Source of the DNA: Nitrospirillum sp034653275
GTDB taxonomy: Bacteria > Pseudomonadota > Alphaproteobacteria > Azospirillales > Azospirillaceae
Assembly (NCBI RefSeq): GCF_034653275.1
Contig: NZ_JAYEES010000002.1
Coordinates: 310,001-374,000 of the forward strand
DNA: 64,000 nt
Direction: 5' to 3'
Below are positions 52,469-60,096 of this stretch, one piece after another. Each line of letters begins with the position of its first letter. The stretch's first letter is position 1. Below the pieces are notes generated by a model, which was not told the origin of the DNA, made no database searches, and was given only the letters and a program-made list of their open reading frames with translations. Both the position numbers and the translations under genes were made by a program.

Positions 52469-53427
52469 GATGGATCCTCCCACTCCAGCTGCTTGAAGGC
52501 GGTGATGGCGTTGCGGCCGTTATAGGCGTCGAACAGTTTCCAGCGGCCCCGTTCCGATCGCGCGACCGTAGTGGCGGCCGTGTCGATATCCCCGCCCTTT
52601 TTCAGCAGCGCGCGGACGTCACGGGCCAAAGTGGCGAGGTAGCGTTCCTCATCCACCGCCCCGGCCGGCCAGGGCAGCTGGGCGGGGCCATGGCCTGGCA
52701 CCACGCGTACCGCCGGCAGGGCCTTCAGCTGGTCCAACACCGCCAGCCAACCGGTCAGGCTGCCGTCCAGGGCCGGAATGCGGTCCTGGAACAGCAGGTC
52801 GCCGGCCCAAAGGGTGCGGGTCTGCGCATCATAAACCGTCAAGTCGCTGTCGGTATGCGCGGCGCCATAAGCCGCCACGTGCAGGATACGACCGCCCAGG
52901 TCGATGTCGGCGGCGGTGTCGACGGCCCGGGTGGGCGGCAGGGCGTCGCCAGCCTTGGCCCCCGCTTGGGCCGGGTCCCCGCCCAGGATGCGGGCCAAGC
53001 CCTGGCGGTAGTAGGCACCGCGTTCCGCCCAGGCGGCGGCGAAGCGGACATGGGCCACCACCATCGGATTATCGTCCGCGAACGCGACGGCGCCCAGCAC
53101 ATGGTCGGGGTGGACGTGGGTGTAGATGAGATAGCGGATGGGTACGCGGGTGGTGGCCCTGATCCGCGCCCGCAACCAGGCCCCGTCCCCGGCGCTGCCG
53201 CCGGGGTCGATGACCGCGACAGCGTCCTGGCCGACGATGAAGCCAATGTTGGCGATGGCGTCGTCGTTGGCGGCGGTGGCGTCCCGCACCGCACCGGGGC
53301 GCACGTAGATGCCCGGGGCGACTTGGGCTATAGGGCCGCCCCCCTTTGCCCAAACGGATACCGGCAGCCCCCAGCCGGCCGCCATGCAAAATAGAAAACA
53401 GGCCCGGATCAGGGTTCGGCGGGCCAT
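52465..53427 (-). CDS. Quinoprotein relay system zinc metallohydrolase (MBL fold)
   Basis: 320 residues with a signal peptide (MARRTLIRACFLFCMAAGWGLPVSVWA). Metallo-beta-lactamase motifs: THVHPDH with H104, H106, D108 and H109; HVRFAAAWAER as second-shell region; GAAHTDSDL; LWAGDLLF; and VVPGHGPAQ. It overlaps pqqE by 19 nt and the SoxYZ gene by 4 nt. The SoxH-like family is restricted to organisms with PQQ enzymes and is thought to act with the SoxYZ-like carrier in maturation or electron relay of the quinoprotein. All zinc ligands appear present. Confidence 0.92.
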   Translation of the reverse strand: MARRTLIRACFLFCMAAGWGLPVSVWAKGGGPIAQVAPGIYVRPGAVRDATAANDDAIANIGFIVGQDAVAVIDPGGSAGDGAWLRARIRATTRVPIRYLIYTHVHPDHVLGAVAFADDNPMVVAHVRFAAAWAERGAYYRQGLARILGGDPAQAGAKAGDALPPTRAVDTAADIDLGGRILHVAAYGAAHTDSDLTVYDAQTRTLWAGDLLFQDRIPALDGSLTGWLAVLDQLKALPAVRVVPGHGPAQLPWPAGAVDEERYLATLARDVRALLKKGGDIDTAATTVARSERGRWKLFDAYNGRNAITAFKQLEWEDPS

Positions 53428-54578
53428 GCCTCCCCCATCCGGGCGCCCTCTGGAGCCTTAACGGACCTGGCCGGCGCCGGCGGCGGGCCATATTGGCGAT
53501 AGATGAAGTCCGGCGGCGCGTCGCCCCGCGCCTCGACGGCCGCCAGCATGACACCATGGTCTGGCGACAGGGCGCAGGCGGGATCGGTGCGGCCGGCATC
53601 GCCGGTCAGGGCGAAGGCCTGGCAGCGGCAGCCGCCCCAGTCGACCTCGCGCCGCTCGCACCCCTGACAGGGCTCCGGCATCCAGGCGGTGCCGCGATAG
53701 CGGTTGAACGCCTCGCTGTCGTACCAGGCCGCGGCCAGCGAGCCGGTGGTGACCGATGGCCAGTCGAAACCGGGCAGCGTCTCCGCCGCGTGGCAGGGCA
53801 AGGCGAGGCCGGCGGGGGAGATGTTCATGAACCGCCGGGCCCAGCCGCCCATGCAGGCCTTGGGGCGGGCGGCGTAATAGTCCGGCGGCACATAGTCGAT
53901 GACCATGCGGCCCTTCAGCCGCGCCCGCGCCGCCCCCACCGTCGCCGTGGCCGCGTCCAGCTGCGCCCGGCTGGGCAGCAGGGCGTCGCGGTTCATCAGG
54001 CTCCAGCCGTAATACTGGACATGGGCGACCTCGATGCGCGCGGCCCCCAGCTCCAGCCCCAGGTCTATCATCTGCGGCAGCCGGTCCAGGTTCTGGCGGT
54101 GGACGACGAAATTCAGGGTCAGGGGCAGGCCGGCCGCCGTCACCTGCCGGGCCAGCGCCAGCTTGCGCGCTTGGGCGCCCGGCATGCCGCCGATCCGCTC
54201 CGCGCTTTCCACCTCCACATCCTGGAAGCTCAGCTGCACATGGTCCAGGCCGGCGTCGGCCAGTACGGCCAGGGACGCCCCGTCCAGCAGCACGCCAGAG
54301 GTGATGAGGTTGGTGTAGAGGCCAAGGCCGGCGGCATGGCGCACCAGGTCCGGCAAATCCTTGCGCGCCGTCGGCTCCCCGCCCGAAAAGTGCACCTGCA
54401 GGATGCCCAGGGCCGCCGCCTCGCCCAGCACGCGCTTCCACGTGGCGGTGTCCATCTCCTCCCCCGCCCGCTGCAGCTCCACAGGGTTGGAGCAGTAGGG
54501 GCAGCGCAACGGGCAGCGGTGGGTCAGCTCCATCAACAGACCCATTGGCGCTTCCACGGCGGGGGACGGGCGGGTCAC
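53409..54578 (-). CDS. pqqE: PqqA peptide cyclase (radical SAM)
   Basis: 389 residues, starting at GTG 54578 in a GTGA overlap with pqqD. The radical-SAM cluster motif is C22-x3-C26-x2-C29 (THRCPLRCPYC). The SPASM-type auxiliary clusters are indicated by KACMGGWARRFMNISPAGLALPCH and CQGCERREVDWGGCRCQAF. PqqE joins the Glu and Tyr side chains of PqqA using SAM and the PqqD chaperone. Length and motifs match the family. The C-terminal tail (PPPAPARSVKAPEGARMG) is a little extended and overlaps the metallohydrolase gene. Confidence 0.97.
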   Translation of the reverse strand: MTRPSPAVEAPMGLLMELTHRCPLRCPYCSNPVELQRAGEEMDTATWKRVLGEAAALGILQVHFSGGEPTARKDLPDLVRHAAGLGLYTNLITSGVLLDGASLAVLADAGLDHVQLSFQDVEVESAERIGGMPGAQARKLALARQVTAAGLPLTLNFVVHRQNLDRLPQMIDLGLELGAARIEVAHVQYYGWSLMNRDALLPSRAQLDAATATVGAARARLKGRMVIDYVPPDYYAARPKACMGGWARRFMNISPAGLALPCHAAETLPGFDWPSVTTGSLAAAWYDSEAFNRYRGTAWMPEPCQGCERREVDWGGCRCQAFALTGDAGRTDPACALSPDHGVMLAAVEARGDAPPDFIYRQYGPPPAPARSVKAPEGARMGEAWPAEP

Positions 54579-54865
54579 AGCAGCACCACGCCTTTCTCGG
54601 CCAGGTCGCGCAGCATGCCGCCCACGTCCCCCGCCATCTCATCGCGGGGAACGCCGAAGCGCGTGGCCAGATCGTCGATGATGGCGCCCAGGCTGCGCTG
54701 GCCATCCACCAGCTTCAGGATCTCGGTGGCAGCCTCATCCGGCAGGAAAAGCCGTTCCGGTGCCAGAACCATCCAGCTTTGCCGGGTTTCATCGAAGCGA
54801 AACTTCACGCCCCGGGCAAAACGCGGCACCACCGCCTGCCCCACCGCTTCCAGAGCCGCCGTCAT
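54575..54865 (-). CDS. pqqD: PQQ biosynthesis peptide chaperone PqqD
   Basis: 96 residues. The start is ATG 54865, overlapping pqqC by 4 nt; the longer open frame upstream is shadow of pqqC. Features: VPRFARGVKFRFDETRQSWMVLAPERLFLPDEAATEILKLVDG, the beta-sheet and start of the winged-helix that binds PqqA, then SLGAIIDDLATRFGVPRDEMAGDVGGMLRDLAEKGVV. It presents the PqqA peptide to PqqE. Normal length for the family. The M50 fusion at 45584-47740 carries a related fold. Confidence 0.96.
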   Translation of the reverse strand: MTAALEAVGQAVVPRFARGVKFRFDETRQSWMVLAPERLFLPDEAATEILKLVDGQRSLGAIIDDLATRFGVPRDEMAGDVGGMLRDLAEKGVVLL

Positions 54866-55629
54866 CGTGACCGCCCTTCCGGCACGAAGGCGCCGGGCGG
54901 GATGTAGCCAGGCTCGACATAAGCGAAGTGCAGGGCGTCCAGTTGGGCCCACAGGATGTTGCACTTCTCCGTCAGGGCGGCGATGGCGCCCCGCTGCTGC
55001 TCCGCCGTGCGGGCATGCTGCTTCACATAGGCCAGGGCGAAATCCACATCGCGCGGCGCCTGGGTCAGGCGCGGGGTGAAGTAGGCCAGGGTTTCCTGGG
55101 TGATGAAGTCGTAATTGGCCAGCATGCCGGACACACGCTCGGCGATGATGGTGGGGGAAAACATCTCGGTGAGGGAGGAGGCGACGGCCTCAAGCACGCT
55201 GCGGTCCCGCACCAGGGAAACATAGGCGTCCACCGCGAAGCGCGTGGCCGGCAGGATGCCGGCGGTGGACTGGACATAGTCGCGGTCCAGCCCCACGCCG
55301 GTGGCCAGGCGCAACCAGCGCTCGATGCCGCCGTTGGCGGGGGTGTCGGCCCCGGGGAAACCATCATGGTCCTCCAGCCGGCTGCGCCACAGGCGACGCA
55401 GATCCGGCGTGGGCAGGCGGGACAGCAACACCGCGTCCTTCGCCGGAATACGGCTTTGATAATAATAGCGGTTCAGGGCCCAGGCCTGAACCTGGCCCCG
55501 GTCCAGGGCGCCGCTGTGCAATAGCTTATGGAAGGGGTGCAGGTTGTGATACCGCTCCGCCCCCACGGCGCGCAGCGCCGCCTCCAACTCTTCCGGTGAC
55601 AGGGCGCGATCCTGCGGTTCAGCGGTCAT
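54862..55629 (-). CDS. pqqC: Pyrroloquinoline-quinone synthase PqqC
   Basis: 255 residues from ATG 55629 (ATGA overlap with pqqB). The haem-oxygenase-like helical bundle has LHPFHKLLHSGALDRGQVQAWALNRYYYQSRIPAKDA near the start, RSRLEDHDGF, the NGGIERWLRLATGVGLDR segment, and LTEMFSPTIIAERVSGMLANYDFI. PqqC performs the final eight-electron, cofactor-free oxidation that gives PQQ. Length and conserved His/Tyr/Arg-rich segments are standard. The open frame beyond 55629 has no support. Confidence 0.97.
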   Translation of the reverse strand: MTAEPQDRALSPEELEAALRAVGAERYHNLHPFHKLLHSGALDRGQVQAWALNRYYYQSRIPAKDAVLLSRLPTPDLRRLWRSRLEDHDGFPGADTPANGGIERWLRLATGVGLDRDYVQSTAGILPATRFAVDAYVSLVRDRSVLEAVASSLTEMFSPTIIAERVSGMLANYDFITQETLAYFTPRLTQAPRDVDFALAYVKQHARTAEQQRGAIAALTEKCNILWAQLDALHFAYVEPGYIPPGAFVPEGRSR

Positions 55630-56543
55630 AAGGTGATTTCCATTCCGTCGAAGGCCACCTCCCACCCCGCTTGGTCCACCACCCGGCGCTGCGGGCTGTC
55701 GTCCATGAGGATGGGGTTGGAGTTGTTGATGTGGATGAAGACGCGGCGGCGCACATCCAGGCCGGCAAAGGCGGCCAGGGTGGCGTCCACGCTCATGTGC
55801 CCCATACGCAGGCCGGCTTTTTTTCCGAGGCCAGCATCGATCATTTCGGTATCGGTATAAAGTGTGCCATCGAAGAACACCAACTCGGCACCGTGCAGGC
55901 GGTCCGCCAGGGCCGGCGTCATGGCGGCGCAGCCGGGAATGAAGAAGAAGCGGCGTTCGCCGTCATCCACCGCCACGCCCACCGTGTCCTCCCCCTCCAC
56001 GATGGGGGGTGGGCCATCGTGGCCCTCCAGGTAGAGGGGCACCTTGCCGGGCACCGGGAACAGTTCGATCCACAGCCCACTTTCCGCGCCGCCAATGCCG
56101 CCCCCGGTGAGGGGCACGCGCTGGTTCAGCGGCAGCGCGCTTCGCGCCACCACGTCGCGGGCCAGCACCTCGAAGATCGGATTGGCGTCCAGGATACCCA
56201 GGGTGCGGGCGGTGCCATGCAGGGTGAAGGGCTGCCGTTCTCGCAGGTTCAGCAGGCCGGCGATGACGTCAACGTCGCCGCCGCTCAGCACCACACCCGC
56301 GATGGGGGTCGACCGGAGGCCGTGGTTGGGGTGGAGCGCCGGGTTATCGGCGATCTGCTGCCGCAAGTCGGGCGACGCGTTCAGCAGGAACCAATCCCGG
56401 CCGTCGCGGCTGACCGCCAACGAGGCCTGGGTGCGGGATCGTACCGCCGGATCGCCGGCGCGCGCCCGCCGGCAGGCCTCGGCATGGGAATTCCACTGGG
56501 GGAACCCACCACCGGCCGCCGCGCCGAGAACAAGGATATGCAT
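55626..56543 (-). CDS. pqqB: PQQ biosynthesis hydroxylase PqqB
   Basis: 305 residues, of metallo-beta-lactamase-like fold: MHILVLGAAAGGGFPQWN, SRTQASLAVSRDGRDWFLLNASPDLRQQI, VVLSGGDVDVIAGLLNLRE in place of HxHxDH, ELVFFDGTLYTDTEM, GHMSVDATLA and VFIHINNSNPIL. All are PqqB hallmarks. PqqB oxidises the Glu-Tyr intermediate in the pathway. It lies 96 nt after pqqA; that gap holds the pqqA/pqqB transition and no other gene. Confidence 0.97.
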   Translation of the reverse strand: MHILVLGAAAGGGFPQWNSHAEACRRARAGDPAVRSRTQASLAVSRDGRDWFLLNASPDLRQQIADNPALHPNHGLRSTPIAGVVLSGGDVDVIAGLLNLRERQPFTLHGTARTLGILDANPIFEVLARDVVARSALPLNQRVPLTGGGIGGAESGLWIELFPVPGKVPLYLEGHDGPPPIVEGEDTVGVAVDDGERRFFFIPGCAAMTPALADRLHGAELVFFDGTLYTDTEMIDAGLGKKAGLRMGHMSVDATLAAFAGLDVRRRVFIHINNSNPILMDDSPQRRVVDQAGWEVAFDGMEITL

Positions 56544-56639
56544 GGGTCCTTAGGTGCCAAGCCAAAGCACGGGGGGCCGTCGCGGCCGGCCGGATCCAAC
56601 GCCCGGAAGACCAGCGGCGGCCCCAAGTCGTTGAATTGC

Positions 56640-56720
56640 TTATTTCACTTCCGCGCAAGCGTAGCAGTTGATTTCCATGCCCAGCGCGATTTCGACGATC
56701 TTCGGAGTCTTCCAGCTCAT
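56640..56720 (-). CDS. pqqA: PQQ precursor peptide PqqA
   Basis: A 26-codon gene. ATG 56720 follows GGAGGAAATGTT. The peptide starts MSWKTPKIVEIALGMEI and contains the substrate pair E16 and Y20 in the E-x3-Y arrangement (EINCY) needed for PqqE cross-linking. Cysteines at 19 and 22 flank the tyrosine (NCYAC), which is unusual compared with PqqA sequences I remember. The gene is first in the leftward pqqABCDE operon. Its short size is normal for PqqA. Confidence 0.93.
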   Translation of the reverse strand: MSWKTPKIVEIALGMEINCYACAEVK

Positions 56721-56976
56721 AACATTTCCTCCGGTTTTGAGGAGCGGCCACATGTCCGTTCCTATATTTAAAATAATTCTAAATCACCTTTCCGTCAAGG
56801 CGACAGCCGGTGCCGCGACCCCACGCCGCCTCATCCCTTGGGCGCAGACAGGCGCGTCAGGGCACCCAAGGCTTCAAGCGCCGCACGCCTTCCGCTGTTC
56901 CGCCGGAGTGGCGCCCCCGCCCGATCCCATGGTGACCATGCACATGGGCGAGGGCGCCGTCAGCGGCAAGGGACTG
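56721..56976. promoter_or_regulatory. pqq operon promoter region
   Basis: 256 noncoding bases between the porin stop and pqqA. The part near pqqA is AT-rich: 56763-56791 on the minus strand reads through TTAGAATTATTTTAAATATAGG and could hold the promoter. No operator or terminator could be fixed by eye, although the porin transcript must either end here or read into pqq. Confidence 0.4.
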
Positions 56977-58440
56977 TTAGAAGAACGCGATGGCGCCGGC
57001 GGCGATGGTATCCTCTTGCGCCTTGTTGCCGCCGTGGGCGGTGGCGGTGGTATGGGCATACTCACAGATCAGGTTGACCCAACTGGTAAGCTTGTACTTG
57101 CAGCCGGCCGCCCAGGACTCGTTGGTCTTCACCAGCAGGGGGTTGACCTCGCCCGAGGCCAAGCCCAGGCGGCTCAGCCCATAACTGCCGGACAGGGTGA
57201 ACCTCTTGAAGAAGGTGTAGCTGCCCTGGACGTAGTAGCCGTCCGAACTGCGCGCCTGGCCGGCGGCGCTGACGCCGTCGAAGAACAGGCCGGTGGTGCC
57301 CAGCGCGTCGCCGGTGTAGCCGTAGGCCACCAGCTCGGCATCCGCGATGTCGACCTTGGCGCCGAAGTCCCAGCCGGTGCCCCGCACGCTGCGTCCCTGG
57401 GGCAGCGCCTCGGCGGCCGACACGCTCTTCAAGTCCTGGGTGACGACGTTGGCCCATAGCTGGGCCTTCAGCAGGCTGCTGGCGTCGGTTGGCAGCTCAT
57501 AATTGACGCCGGCCTGGATCTGCGGATCGTCATGGGCGGACAGGGTGCCCGACTGGCCGGAGAAGTTGAAGGCGTCCAACGGCTGGAAGATGCCGACCGA
57601 GGCGGTGAAGCCGGCGAACTTGGGCGTGGTGTAGGTGATCTGGGGCATGAAGTCGGTGTAGACGTAGCCGATGCCGATACGCCCCAGCGAGGTGTTGGAC
57701 GGCGCCACGTTGCCGCCGGTGGATCCCACGCCGAACAGGGTGAAGTCGTTGAGGATGGCCTGCTGGCCGAACAGGCCGATGTCGCGGCCCACCTTGACCG
57801 TGCCCATGCTGGGCGTGCCCACCGTCAGGTACTGCTGGCGGAAGTCGATGCCCGACGTCGCCAGGGCATGCGCGGCACCGGCGGAGTTGGCCCCACCCAC
57901 GCCCGACACGCTGTTCAGGCCGGGGTACAGGCCGAAATGGGCGACGATGTCGAAGCCTTCCTGCTGGGTCTTCAGCTCCACGGCGAAGTTGCCCGGCAGC
58001 AGGCCGTTGCGGATGGAGGAGTTCTCGCTGCTGCCCACCGCCGCCAGGCCACCCGCCACCACATGGTTGGGCGCCACGCTGTCCGGGCTGTCATGGACAT
58101 AATAGCCGTTGATCTCGCCCGACAGGGTGACATCGACGGGGCCGACATGCACGCCGATGCCCTTTTCCGTCATGCGCACGGCGAAGGGATCGGGCGGCGG
58201 GGCGGCGGCCACCGCCGCGGCGCTGGCGCTGGCCACGGCGGCCGGCGGCGGGGGTGGCGGCGTTTCGACCGCCTTGCGCTGTTTCAGCTGGTCGTATTCC
58301 TGCTGGGACAGGATGCCTTTGGCCAACAATTTGGCCAGAAGATCGTCGGTGGTGTCGGCTTTCGCCATGGATCCCGGCAGACATGCCAGGCCGCTGATCG
58401 CGGTCACGCCCAGAAACAATGCCATCCGCTTGGATTTCAT
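56977..58440 (-). CDS. Outer-membrane porin
   Basis: 487 residues. Signal peptide: MKSKRMALFLGVTAISGLACLPGSMAKA. A short helical segment follows (TDDLLAKLLAKGILSQQEYDQLKQRK), then a Pro/Ala-rich linker at about 58-90. The beta-barrel begins IGVHVGPVDVTLSGEINGYYVH and ends with alternating strands and a terminal aromatic (AGAIAFF), the outer-membrane insertion signal. This combination of an N-terminal helix plus linker and a 16-strand-type barrel is common in alphaproteobacterial porins. It lies directly upstream of the pqq operon on the same strand, so it may serve substrate entry for periplasmic PQQ dehydrogenases. Confidence 0.9.
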   Translation of the reverse strand: MKSKRMALFLGVTAISGLACLPGSMAKADTTDDLLAKLLAKGILSQQEYDQLKQRKAVETPPPPPPAAVASASAAAVAAAPPPDPFAVRMTEKGIGVHVGPVDVTLSGEINGYYVHDSPDSVAPNHVVAGGLAAVGSSENSSIRNGLLPGNFAVELKTQQEGFDIVAHFGLYPGLNSVSGVGGANSAGAAHALATSGIDFRQQYLTVGTPSMGTVKVGRDIGLFGQQAILNDFTLFGVGSTGGNVAPSNTSLGRIGIGYVYTDFMPQITYTTPKFAGFTASVGIFQPLDAFNFSGQSGTLSAHDDPQIQAGVNYELPTDASSLLKAQLWANVVTQDLKSVSAAEALPQGRSVRGTGWDFGAKVDIADAELVAYGYTGDALGTTGLFFDGVSAAGQARSSDGYYVQGSYTFFKRFTLSGSYGLSRLGLASGEVNPLLVKTNESWAAGCKYKLTSWVNLICEYAHTTATAHGGNKAQEDTIAAGAIAFF

Positions 58441-58665
58441 TCTTGTTTCCTCCCGGCTTATATTTGCGGGGTGTCGGCCCGGTGGTCATGGCAATAAAAC
58501 GCCATTCGGCGGAAGTTTCCGCGCGCCGATCATTTCCCTGCTGTTTGGCGGGGTCTTTCCGGGCCCCACCTTACTTCGAAACTTGAAGTCGTTTGCCTTG
58601 TCCGCGCAATAGAACTAAAGAACCGTTGCGGGTTGCCGGCCGGTTGCGCACGCTGGAACAAGCCT

Positions 58666-60096
58666 ATGAAATCATGGGGGCGGTTCGTATGCGGCCCTCC
58701 GGCCGCCGCACCGCACCCGGATGAACCCATGAAAACCAAGCCTGGCGACAGCGGCCATTCCCCTAGTGGACAGCCCCCCGGTGCCAAGACCCGCCCCGTT
58801 GACGGGCCCGGCGCCACATCCCAACCCAAACCCAAGGTCACGGCGCGGTCCAGCAGCACCCCGCCGCGGATGAACGGTGCCGCCCCCGTGCCCCCGGCCC
58901 CCTCCCTGCCGCCCCTGCCCCCCTTTCCCGTGGCGCCGGCGCGCACACGCGCCCGTGGCGATGGCGGGCCCACCGCGCCCCTGCGCCGTGGCGGATCCGA
59001 CAAGACAGACGCCCGCGCGGCGGTGGCGGAGCTGCGGCGGCAGATCGGCGACGGCGGCGACGCGGCCGGCATCCTGGTCTTCTTCTCCCCCGCCTACGAC
59101 CGTCAGGAGATGCTGGCGGCACTGAAGGAGGCGTTCGGTTCCACACCCGTCTTCGGCTGCACCACGGCGGGGGAGATCACACCCTTCGGCTACATCAGCA
59201 ACGGCCTCACCGGCATCAGCTTCCCGGCGGCGGATTTCATGGTCCATTCCGCCCTATTCGAGGGGTTGAGCCAGTTCCAGATCGCCAACACCATCGAGCG
59301 GACGCACCAGCTGGTGTCCCAGCGCCATGCCCAGGCCCAGGGGCGGCCCGGCTTCGGCCTGCTGCTGGTCGATGGCCTGTCGACGCGCGAGGAACAGCTG
59401 GTCAGCGCCATCGGCAACGCGTTGGCGGGCCTGCCGCTGATCGGCGGGTCGGCCGGCGACGGGCTGGATTTCAAATCCACCGTCGTCCTGCATGAGGGCC
59501 GCTGCGTCGGCGACGCCGCCATCCTGCTGCTGGTCACCACGCGCCGGCGCTTCTCCGTCTTCAAGACGGAGCATTTCGTGCCCACGGAGCACAAGATGGT
59601 GGTGACCGGCGCCGACCTGGAAACCCGCCGGGTGTTCGAGATCAACGCCGAGCCGGCGGCCCTGGAATACGCCCGCCTGGTGGGCCTGTCGAACGAGCCG
59701 CTGACGCCCAAGATTTTCGCCGCCCACCCCGTGGTGGTGCGGGTGGGCGGCCAGTACCACGTCCGCGCCATCCAGAAGGTGAACCCGGACAACAGCCTGA
59801 CCTTCCACTGCGCCATCGACGAGGGCCTGGTGCTGACGGTGGCGCGCGGCATCGATATCGTGGAAAATCTCCATGAGTTGTTCCGCCGACTGGAACGGGA
59901 GATCGGCCCCTTGGACGCCATCATCGGGTTCGATTGCGTCTTGCGGAACCTGGAAACGGAACAGCGCAACCTGAAGGCCGCCGTGTCGGATCTGTTCGTC
60001 ACCCATCGCGTCACCGGCTTCTGCACCTATGGCGAGCAGTACATGTCCATGCACGTGAACCAGACCTTCACCGGCGTCGCCATCGGTGGGACATGA
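58666..60096 (+). CDS. FIST domain sensor protein (NosP-like)
   Basis: 476 residues from ATG 58666; the open frame begins at 58633 and ATG 58729 is a third option. The first ~100 residues are Pro-rich and disordered. A FIST_N domain follows (GILVFFSPAYDRQEMLAALKEAFGSTPVFGCTTAGEITP, LPLIGGSAGDGLDF), then FIST_C (KIFAAHPVVVRVGGQYHVRAIQKV, AIIGFDCVLRNLETEQ ... VTGFCTYGEQYMSMHVNQTFTGVA). It overlaps the histidine kinase start by 4 nt. In Pseudomonas aeruginosa PA1975 (NosP) is paired with kinase PA1976 (NahK/ErcS') next to the ethanol-oxidation and pqq genes, and the same neighbours occur here. Confidence 0.92.
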   Translation: MKSWGRFVCGPPAAAPHPDEPMKTKPGDSGHSPSGQPPGAKTRPVDGPGATSQPKPKVTARSSSTPPRMNGAAPVPPAPSLPPLPPFPVAPARTRARGDGGPTAPLRRGGSDKTDARAAVAELRRQIGDGGDAAGILVFFSPAYDRQEMLAALKEAFGSTPVFGCTTAGEITPFGYISNGLTGISFPAADFMVHSALFEGLSQFQIANTIERTHQLVSQRHAQAQGRPGFGLLLVDGLSTREEQLVSAIGNALAGLPLIGGSAGDGLDFKSTVVLHEGRCVGDAAILLLVTTRRRFSVFKTEHFVPTEHKMVVTGADLETRRVFEINAEPAALEYARLVGLSNEPLTPKIFAAHPVVVRVGGQYHVRAIQKVNPDNSLTFHCAIDEGLVLTVARGIDIVENLHELFRRLEREIGPLDAIIGFDCVLRNLETEQRNLKAAVSDLFVTHRVTGFCTYGEQYMSMHVNQTFTGVAIGGT

